Assembly: GCF_003031405.1 (NCBI RefSeq)
Contig: NZ_CP020469.1
Span: 2,790,001-2,854,000 of the forward strand
Length of the DNA: 64,000 nt
DNA from: Halomonas sp. 'Soap Lake #6'
Lineage (GTDB): Bacteria; Pseudomonadota; Gammaproteobacteria; Pseudomonadales; Halomonadaceae
Direction of reading: 5' to 3'
This document shows positions 57,912-64,000 of this stretch, in pieces. The stretch's first letter is position 1; every line of letters begins with the position of its first letter. The notes under the pieces were generated by a model. That model was given only the letters and a program-made list of their open reading frames with translations, was not told the DNA's origin and made no database searches. A program made the translations under genes and the position numbers.

Positions 57912-58871
57912 TTAAGGCTGAAGACGATCCGGAATGTCAGCGCCTACTTCTTCAAAGTAGCGGATTGCACCAGGGTGTAGCGGAACCGGCGTTGAGTTCA
58001 TGGTGAATTCAACCGTGGTGTCGTTCGCAGCTGGGTGCACAGCGATCAGCTCATCAATATTTTCAAACAACAGCTGAGTCAGTTGGTAGGCTAACTCTTC
58101 GTCCATATCCGCATTCACAACGAGTACATTGGGAATCCCGATGGTTTGAACGGCTTCGTCCATACCGTCGTACATGCCCGCCGCAAGCTCGTAAGGAGCG
58201 AATACTGCTTCAGCTTCCTGGGCATTAGCAATCTCTTCGTCTGAGAAACCAATTAAACGAATATTGCGGGTTGCTGCTAAGTTAAGAATAGAGCTAGTGG
58301 GCGGCCCAACGCTCCAGAAACCAGCGTCGATATCACCGTCTCGAATAGCATCAGCAGTTTCGTTGAAGTTAAGACGCTGAGGGGTGAAGTCACTGTAGCT
58401 AACACCGTTGGCTTCAAGCAATGCACGGGCATTAAGCTCGGTGCCACTGCCCGGCGCACCCACGGAAACGCGCTTACCGGCAAGGTCAGCAATGCTTTGA
58501 ATATCGGAGTCCGCTAGCGTGACTAGCTGCACCGCGTTTGGGTATACAGAAGCCAGCGCACGGGTGTTTTCAATTTGGCGGCTCTCAAAATCACCGGTAC
58601 CAGTGAATGCTTGGTAAGCCGTATCTGCCAGTACGAGGGCAAGGTCCGCGTCGCCGCGCATTATCAACCCCATGTTTTCAACCGAAGCACCGGTTACCTC
58701 TGCTGTCGCCTGAGCACCTTCAATATGGTTGTTGATCATCTCGGCAAAACCGCCGCCAATCGGATAGTAAACGCCACCGGTACCGCCGGTTGCGATAGAA
58801 AGCTGTTGTGCACTGGCAGGAAGTGCCACTGCTAACATAGATGTTGCCACTGCATATTTTAGAATTCGCAT
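57912..58871 (-). CDS. TAXI family TRAP solute receptor
   Basis: A 319-residue periplasmic binding protein with a signal peptide (MRILKYAVATSMLAVALPAS, cleavage after ASA) and the TAXI signature TGGTGGVYYPIGGGFAEMIN. Other family parts are AEVTGASVENMGLI, SVYPNAVQLVTL, VSVGAPGSGTELNAR and DAGFWSVGPPTSSI. A GGAGG site lies before the ATG; a frame 51 codons longer is rejected because it lacks the signal at its start. It heads the receptor-DUF1850-permease unit, downstream of lhgO. Confidence 0.93.
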   Translation of the reverse strand: MRILKYAVATSMLAVALPASAQQLSIATGGTGGVYYPIGGGFAEMINNHIEGAQATAEVTGASVENMGLIMRGDADLALVLADTAYQAFTGTGDFESRQIENTRALASVYPNAVQLVTLADSDIQSIADLAGKRVSVGAPGSGTELNARALLEANGVSYSDFTPQRLNFNETADAIRDGDIDAGFWSVGPPTSSILNLAATRNIRLIGFSDEEIANAQEAEAVFAPYELAAGMYDGMDEAVQTIGIPNVLVVNADMDEELAYQLTQLLFENIDELIAVHPAANDTTVEFTMNSTPVPLHPGAIRYFEEVGADIPDRLQP

Positions 58872-59017
58872 GAGCGTTTCCTCCGTCCTAATTGGACTTA
58901 TAGGTATGGTTGATATTGAGGAGGTGTGAAGCCCCTGCTTCTCGCTGCCATACAGCAGGCGGAAGCGGTGAGGAGAAGTTAGCACGGCTTGCGCGTTGGA
59001 TGCTAATCGCAGCACTA

Positions 59018-60211
59018 CTAGCAAAGCTGAGCTTTTACCTGCTCCACTATATGCGCGCCAATGGGGATAGCCGAGGTTGCCGCAGGAGACGGCGCGTTAC
59101 CGACGTTTACCGTCCGTTTTGTATTCACAAATAGAAAATCATCCACCAGCTGACCATCATTAGAGACCGCTTGAGCACGAACTCCCGCAGGATAAGGAGT
59201 TAGATCTTCTGCTTTCAGGCTAGGGCAGTATTTGCGCACTAGCTCCAAGTAACCTCGCTTATAAAGCGAGTTTTTCATCTCCAACAGCCCGGGCTTAAGG
59301 TGCTTGCCCAACACTTTTAAGACACCCGTATGGGTGAACATCTGGCGCATATCACCAAGCGACATATCCTGCTTACGGTAGCCCTCACGCTTTAGCGCCA
59401 GAACGGCGTTCGGCCCAACAGTCACCGTGCCGTCAATCATACGCGTCAGGTGTACGCCTAAAAATGGCATATTGGGATCAGGAATCGGATAAATCAGGTG
59501 ATTCACAATCTGGTTGTGGCGCTCAGGTAGCAGATAGTACTCACCTCGGAACGGACAAATAGTAAAACCTGGCTCTTTACCTAGCATACGAATCACACGG
59601 TCGGCCATTAACCCCGAGCAAGACACCAAATAGCGGCTAACAAAGCTCCCATTACTGGTGTCCACCACCACTTCTTCGGTACGCTCTTCAAGCCCGGTGA
59701 CGCAGCTACCGTAGCTGATTTCACCACCTAAACGCTCAAACTCGGCGGCCATAGCGCGCGTCACCTCGGCATAATTCACAATGCCACTGGACGGTACAAA
59801 GATGCCCGCCACCCCAGTAATATTGGGTTCACGCTCTTTTAGCTCGCCAGCTTCTAACCACTCTCGCTCCAGACCATTAGCGGCAGTTCTTTCCCACAGC
59901 GCCTCCATACGCTGTTTTTCAAGCGAATTAGTCGCGACCAGTAATTTACCGCAGATGTCATAGCTCACATTGTGCTGGTCACAAAACTCTCGCGTCGCTC
60001 GGTTGCCTTCAAGGCAAAACTTGGCCTTTAGGCTTCCTGGTGTGTAATACACTCCTGCATGAATAACACCGCTATTATGGCCGGTCTGATGCTGAGCAGG
60101 GCCAGTCTCTTTTTCGACCACCAGCATGCGCTTATCTGGGTAGGCCTGCTTCAGTTGCATCGCCGTAGACATGCCTAAAATGCCACCACCAATAATGATG
60201 AAATCCCACAT
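59018..60211 (-). CDS. lhgO: L-2-hydroxyglutarate dehydrogenase/oxidase LhgO
   Basis: LhgO is an FAD enzyme that oxidises L-2-hydroxyglutarate to 2-oxoglutarate and passes electrons to the quinone pool. The 397 residues start MWDFIIIGGGILGMSTAMQL (FAD motif), with HQTGHNSGVIHAGVYY, a GLMADRVIRM region, FRGEYYLL, PNMPFLGVHLTRMIDG and the C-terminal NVGNAPSPAATSAIPIG. In E. coli lhgO follows csiD (glaH), the glutarate hydroxylase that makes its substrate; no csiD is in this window. The gene is divergent from a CsiR/GlaR-like regulator gene. Confidence 0.94.
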   Translation of the reverse strand: MWDFIIIGGGILGMSTAMQLKQAYPDKRMLVVEKETGPAQHQTGHNSGVIHAGVYYTPGSLKAKFCLEGNRATREFCDQHNVSYDICGKLLVATNSLEKQRMEALWERTAANGLEREWLEAGELKEREPNITGVAGIFVPSSGIVNYAEVTRAMAAEFERLGGEISYGSCVTGLEERTEEVVVDTSNGSFVSRYLVSCSGLMADRVIRMLGKEPGFTICPFRGEYYLLPERHNQIVNHLIYPIPDPNMPFLGVHLTRMIDGTVTVGPNAVLALKREGYRKQDMSLGDMRQMFTHTGVLKVLGKHLKPGLLEMKNSLYKRGYLELVRKYCPSLKAEDLTPYPAGVRAQAVSNDGQLVDDFLFVNTKRTVNVGNAPSPAATSAIPIGAHIVEQVKAQLC

Positions 60212-60230
60212 AAATATTGTTACCTGTGCC

Positions 60231-60245
60231 AAATTTTCAAAATTT
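60231..60245. promoter_or_regulatory. Palindrome between lhgO and the GntR-type regulator gene
   Basis: AAATTTT-C-AAAATTT is a perfect 15-bp palindrome 20 bp before the lhgO start and in the shared 97-bp promoter region. It is a candidate operator for the regulator encoded next to it, but AT-rich palindromes also arise by chance. Confidence 0.4.
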
Positions 60246-60308
60246 ATTGATAATAGCCTTTAATAAACGTGGACCGCCATCACCCAACTTTGGTCTTAAG
60301 GAGACACT

Positions 60309-60998
60309 ATGGAGCACGATGAGCCGCGCCAAAATCTCGCTGTCAGTGCCTACCGCGAGCTGAAGCACGACATTATTCGCGGCCGCTATGCGCCTGCAGA
60401 AAAACTATTAATGAGCCGCCTCAAGGAGTATTACGGCGTTAGTACCGGTCCACTTCGGGAAGCACTTTCGCAATTAGTCGCCGACCGCTTGGTGGTAGCG
60501 ATTAGCCAGCGGGGCTACCGCGTTGCTCCCATGTCGCTTGCCGAGCTCAACGATATTTACGACGCCCGAGCTCAGCTGGAAGGGCTAATCTTGCGCTTGG
60601 CTATAGAGCGTGGCGACGACGACTGGGAAGCCAATGTGCTAGCTACCGCACACCGCCTTGCGAAAGTGACCGATATTAGCTCTCCTGATGAGCTTCTCGA
60701 TGGTTGGGACCTGCGCCATAAGGCGTTTCATACGGCCATTGCCAGCGGCTGTAACTCCCCACATTTACTACAAATGCGCAATACACTATTTGACCAAGTA
60801 GAGCGCTACCGCCACCTTTGGCTACAAGAAACAGTCATGTCTCCCCAAGCCTTAGACATTAAGCGCCAAGAACATGCGGCATTAGTTGAAGTCATTTTGG
60901 CAAGGGACACAGCCCAAGCAGCTAACTTAATGCGTGATCACCTGATGACCCCAGTGCCGATTATTACGCGTGTTTTAACAGCAAGAGGTATCAACTAA
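60309..60998 (+). CDS. glaR: GntR/FadR-type repressor, CsiR/GlaR-like
   Basis: A 229-residue GntR regulator: a winged helix at about residues 12-75 (LKHDIIRGRYAPAEKLLMSRLKEYYGVSTGPLREALSQL, read here as ELKHDIIRGRYAPAEKLLM and GVSTGPLREALSQLVADR) and an FCD ligand domain with metal-site residues in DARAQLEGL, LRHKAFHTAI and MRDHL. The match with E. coli CsiR/GlaR runs along the whole length, including QRGYRVAPMS, GWDLRHKAFHTAIASGC and the C-terminal HLMTPVPII. GlaR represses glutarate catabolism and responds to glutarate. Here it sits between lhgO and gcdH, as a regulator of such genes would. AAGGAG precedes the start. Confidence 0.85.
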   Translation: MEHDEPRQNLAVSAYRELKHDIIRGRYAPAEKLLMSRLKEYYGVSTGPLREALSQLVADRLVVAISQRGYRVAPMSLAELNDIYDARAQLEGLILRLAIERGDDDWEANVLATAHRLAKVTDISSPDELLDGWDLRHKAFHTAIASGCNSPHLLQMRNTLFDQVERYRHLWLQETVMSPQALDIKRQEHAALVEVILARDTAQAANLMRDHLMTPVPIITRVLTARGIN

Positions 60999-61129
60999 AT
61001 TCTTCGTTCTAAAAAAATGTAGATATTTTAAAAAAACGGCGATACATTGGATTTTAGCAACGCTACCCTGCTCATTTATCGCCGCAGACGCTGTGGGCGT
61101 CTTTAAGAGCGAACCAAGGAGTCCATGCC

Positions 61130-62308
61130 ATGACACGCTTTAACTGGGACGACCCACTGCTGCTAGAACATCAGCTAACTGACGAAGAGCGCCAAATTCG
61201 CGATGCTGCTCACGATTACTGCCAGGAAAACTTGCAGCCTCGTGTGCTTAGCGCCTTCCGTGAAGAGCGCTTTGACCGCCAGATTATGAGTGAGATGGGA
61301 GAGCTAGGCCTGCTTGGTGCTACTGTTGCCCCCGAATATGGCGGTTCGGGAGTAAACCATGTGGCCTATGGCTTGATCGCTCGGGAAGTAGAGCGGGTAG
61401 ACTCCGGCTACCGCTCAGCAATGAGTGTGCAATCCTCCCTGGTGATGTACCCCATTGAGGCCTATGGCTCAGAAGAGCAGAAGCATAAATATTTGCCCAA
61501 GCTTGCCAGTGGTGAAATGGTTGGTTGCTTTGGCTTAACCGAGCCAGACCACGGCTCTGACCCCGGCTCAATGATTACCCGGGCAGAGAAAGTCGACGGC
61601 GGCTACCGATTAACTGGCGCTAAAATGTGGATCACTAATAGCCCAATTGCCGATATCGCAGTGGTATGGGCCAAATCGGCTGCCCACGGCAACCAGATCA
61701 AGGGCTTTATTGTTGAGCGCGGTACCGAAGGTTTCACCACACCTAAGATTGAGGGCAAGGTGTCGCTCCGCGCCTCTATCACCGGTGAAATCGTACTCGA
61801 CAACGCCTTCGTGCCTGAAGAGAACTTGCTACCCAACGTGAGCGGTTTAAAAGGCCCCTTCGGCTGTTTAAACAAAGCCCGCTATGGTATCGCTTGGGGT
61901 GTCATGGGCACTGCAGAGTTCTGCTGGCACGCGGCCCGCCAATATACTCTGGACCGTAAGCAGTTTGGCCGCCCACTGGCAGCTAACCAACTGATCCAGA
62001 AAAAACTCGCCGATATGCAAACCGAAATAACCCTGGGTCTACAAGCTGCCCTGCAAGTGGGCCGCCTGATGGATAGCGGTAACTGGGCTCCTGAAATGAT
62101 CTCGCTGATAAAGCGCAATAACTGTGGCAAAGCGCTGGATATTGCGCGTGTTGCCAGGGATATGCACGGTGGAAACGGTGTCTCCGACGAGTACGGCGTG
62201 ATCCGTCATATGGTTAACCTTGAGTCAGTAAATACCTATGAAGGCACCCACGACGTGCATGCCTTGATTCTTGGCCGTGCCCAAACTGGCATTCAAGCGT
62301 TCTTTTAA
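61130..62308 (+). CDS. gcdH: Glutaryl-CoA dehydrogenase
   Basis: GcdH oxidises and decarboxylates glutaryl-CoA to crotonyl-CoA with FAD. The 392 residues match the family: [19 protein letters not shown], the signature [18 protein letters not shown] whose arginine contacts the glutaryl carboxylate, [28 protein letters not shown] and the catalytic glutamate E371 in [15 protein letters not shown] lies before the ATG. A CoA-transferase follows after 71 bp, the usual partner that activates glutarate. Confidence 0.95.
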   Translation: MTRFNWDDPLLLEHQLTDEERQIRDAAHDYCQENLQPRVLSAFREERFDRQIMSEMGELGLLGATVAPEYGGSGVNHVAYGLIAREVERVDSGYRSAMSVQSSLVMYPIEAYGSEEQKHKYLPKLASGEMVGCFGLTEPDHGSDPGSMITRAEKVDGGYRLTGAKMWITNSPIADIAVVWAKSAAHGNQIKGFIVERGTEGFTTPKIEGKVSLRASITGEIVLDNAFVPEENLLPNVSGLKGPFGCLNKARYGIAWGVMGTAEFCWHAARQYTLDRKQFGRPLAANQLIQKKLADMQTEITLGLQAALQVGRLMDSGNWAPEMISLIKRNNCGKALDIARVARDMHGGNGVSDEYGVIRHMVNLESVNTYEGTHDVHALILGRAQTGIQAFF

Positions 62309-62379
62309 GCGGCCAGCTAATCCTCTAGCCGCCAGGCGTTGAATCTATCTATTTCAAGACCGATCAAGCGAGGCCGTTG

Positions 62380-63594
62380 ATGAGCATAGCAACCAAGCCA
62401 CTGGCAGGCATTAAAGTACTCGATATTTCACGAGTGCTGGCTGGCCCGTGGTGCGGGCAAATGCTCGCTGATATGGGAGCAGAGGTTATTAAAGTCGAGC
62501 GCCCTCTCTGCGGTGATGACACTCGTCATTGGGGGCCTCCATGGCTATCCGGCAGCACTGAATCTGCCTATTACCTATGCGCTAACCGAGGCAAACGCTC
62601 TGTTACAGTGGATATGGCCAAGCCTGAAGGCCAAGCACTGATTAAGCAGCTTGCAGCGCGGTCGGATGTACTGCTGGAGAATTTCAAAGTTGGTGGGCTA
62701 AAAAAATATGGCCTGGATTACGCCAGCCTCAAGGCGATTAATCCAGGACTTATCTACTGCTCGATTACCGGTTTTGGCCAGGAGAGCCCCTATGCTCACC
62801 GGGCAGGCTACGACTTTATGATCCAGGCAATGGGCGGCATCATGAGTTTAACTGGCAAGCCCGATGGAGAACCAGGAGGCGGCCCAGTCAAAAGTGGCGT
62901 TGCTTTTACCGATATTTTCACTGGCTTGTACGCAGCCAACGCAGTGCTTGCTGCCCTCTACCAGCGTCGTGATACGCAGCTAGGCTGCCATATTGATATG
63001 GCACTGATGGATGTGCAGGTGGGCGTACTGGCTAACCAAGCACTCAACTACTTAACCTCCAGTCAAGTGCCTCAGCGGCTAGGCAACGCACACCCTAATA
63101 TTGTGCCTTACCAAGCATTTGCGACGGCGAATGGCCACATGATTGTTGCAGTAGGTAACGATGAGCAGTTCAAACGCTTCTGTCAGGTGCTATCTCTACC
63201 TGAACTAACTCAAGACACACGCTTTGCGACTAACGGTGCACGTGTCTCCCATCGCAAAGAATTAGTCCCAATACTTGAAGCTGCGCTTGCCCAGCACAGC
63301 ACCGATGAATGGCTGTCAGATTTTGAAGCAGCAGGTGTTCCCTGTGGCCCTATCAATACTCTAGACCGAGTGTTTGATGATCCACACGTTAAAGCACGCG
63401 GCCTTAAACAAACCCTGCCACACAGCCAGGCAGGTCAAGTGGATCTGGTAGCTAATCCGATACGCATTAACGGCGAGTCGCTCAGTGCTACCACTGCTCC
63501 TCCCACCTTGGGTGAGCATACGGACCTCGTGTTAGATGAGATAGGCATTACCGCCGAACAGCGCCAAGCCCTTCGAGCGGCAGGTGTTATTTAA
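62380..63594 (+). CDS. Family III CoA-transferase, probably succinyl-CoA:glutarate CoA-transferase
   Basis: A 404-residue CaiB/BaiF-type enzyme: VLDISRVLAGPWCGQMLADMG, GAEVIKVERPLCGDDTRHWG, NRGKRSVTVDM, LLENFKVGGL, and the catalytic aspartate D178 in SGVAFTDIFTG. Placement after gcdH suggests glutarate as acceptor, like human SUGCT and the gcdG genes of pseudomonads, but family III enzymes differ widely in substrate. The start is ATG 62380 behind GAGG; a TTG one codon earlier is possible. Confidence 0.85.
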   Translation: MSIATKPLAGIKVLDISRVLAGPWCGQMLADMGAEVIKVERPLCGDDTRHWGPPWLSGSTESAYYLCANRGKRSVTVDMAKPEGQALIKQLAARSDVLLENFKVGGLKKYGLDYASLKAINPGLIYCSITGFGQESPYAHRAGYDFMIQAMGGIMSLTGKPDGEPGGGPVKSGVAFTDIFTGLYAANAVLAALYQRRDTQLGCHIDMALMDVQVGVLANQALNYLTSSQVPQRLGNAHPNIVPYQAFATANGHMIVAVGNDEQFKRFCQVLSLPELTQDTRFATNGARVSHRKELVPILEAALAQHSTDEWLSDFEAAGVPCGPINTLDRVFDDPHVKARGLKQTLPHSQAGQVDLVANPIRINGESLSATTAPPTLGEHTDLVLDEIGITAEQRQALRAAGVI

Positions 63595-63646
63595 GCCTCG
63601 GCTATCAACCGCTTTTATGTAGCGTTTCTGAACCTCCCCCCTTCTC

Positions 63647-63669
63647 GCGCCCACCAGGGCGCTTTTTTT
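63647..63669 (+). terminator. Terminator after the CoA-transferase gene
   Basis: GCGCCC (63647-63652), loop ACCA, GGGCGC (63657-63662), followed by seven T residues. It closes the glaR-gcdH-CoA-transferase region 52 bp after the stop. Confidence 0.9.
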
Positions 63670-63883
63670 GCGCCACTGCTAAGTATTTCACAATCATGTA
63701 CAGCACCCAAAAGGGAGACCACCTTCAAAGGGTGTACAACACTTATACGGATAGCGCCACGAGCAACTAAACTATTTATAGCTTATAGTCCTATCTCTGT
63801 TTTTATTTCACTGTAACCGGCCAGTGTCAGGATCAATTACCCACATTACTAGATCAATAGCGGTTATTTGAACAGGAGAGATT

Positions 63884-64000
63884 ATGGCTCAATGCGCACG
63901 GGTCAACGGAATGTGTAAGCGTTGCGAGGAAGAGCTTCCTTTTGATTTCACCATGGCGTTTCAACCCATTGTGGATGTCTCACTTACCCAGGTGGTAATT
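63884..64000 (+). CDS. EAL-domain protein, partial
   Basis: The first 39 codons of a gene cut by the window end. MAQCARVNGMCKRCEEE precedes FTMAFQPIVDVS, the usual start of an EAL domain (cyclic di-GMP phosphodiesterase or degenerate relative). Three cysteines, C4, C11 and C14, form a C-x6-C-x2-C pattern that could bind a metal or cluster. AGGAG lies before the ATG. The EAL motif itself is beyond the window, so activity cannot be judged. The region before it (63670-63883) has two TGTACA palindromes 36 bp apart and no gene. Confidence 0.75.
   Translation, partial: MAQCARVNGMCKRCEEELPFDFTMAFQPIVDVSLTQVVI

Overview
The window looks like chromosomal core DNA of a halophilic gammaproteobacterium close to Halomonas/Vreelandella. 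I infer this from protein character and gene order (mnmC-ligA-zipA-smc; csrA/alaS/recX/recA/pncC/mutS/fdxA; pyrG-kdsA-eno; gltBD; aroKB-pilMNOPQ-mrcA), from a sodium-pump oxaloacetate decarboxylase operon, and from a TAXI-type TRAP transporter. Species is not proven. I saw no insertion sequence, prophage, integrase or CRISPR array.

Layout. 1-2.8 kb: yciI, mnmC and a YheU-like gene. 2.8-10.7 kb (minus): ligA, an unusually large zipA, and smc. 10.8-17.9 kb (minus): a complete cytochrome c maturation operon ccmABCDEFGHI. 18.0-19.3 kb (plus): a UmuD/LexA-like S24 protein without the catalytic serine, behind two SOS boxes, then yigZ. 19.4-22.9 kb (minus): oadGAB. 23-24.1 kb: dusC. 24.2-24.7 kb (minus): tRNA-Ser(GCT) and two identical tRNA-Arg(ACG) genes. 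24.8-31.5 kb (minus): csrA, lysC, alaS, recX, recA (with SOS box), pncC. 31.7-34.7 kb (plus): mutS, fdxA. 34.9-35.3 kb (minus): a CsrB/RsmZ-type regulatory RNA with far-upstream GacA-box-like repeats. 35.3-39.2 kb: eno, kdsA, pyrG. 39.5-45.4 kb: gltD, gltB. 45.9-52.4 kb: aroB, aroK and pilQPONM. 52.6-55.1 kb (plus): mrcA. 55.3-63.6 kb: a catabolic cluster (TRAP permease, DUF1850 protein, TAXI receptor, lhgO, a CsiR/GlaR-like regulator, glutaryl-CoA dehydrogenase and a family III CoA-transferase) that reads as glutarate/2-hydroxyglutarate uptake and breakdown. The window ends in the first 39 codons of an EAL-domain protein.

How parts connect. CsrA and its predicted RNA antagonist lie about 10 kb apart. 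The RNA sits next to fdxA-mutS-pncC-recA, the neighbourhood of rsmZ in Pseudomonas, which supports its identity. The recA SOS box and the tandem boxes before the S24 gene define the same LexA motif, so the inactive S24 protein is probably a DNA-damage-induced product. A recurring oddity is short (13-15 bp) tandem repeats just after stop codons, between divergent genes, at the start of kdsA and inside the zipA linker.

Limits: everything was read by eye. Start codons were moved from the longest frame where family length and a ribosome binding site supported it. Promoters without strong boxes were mostly left out.
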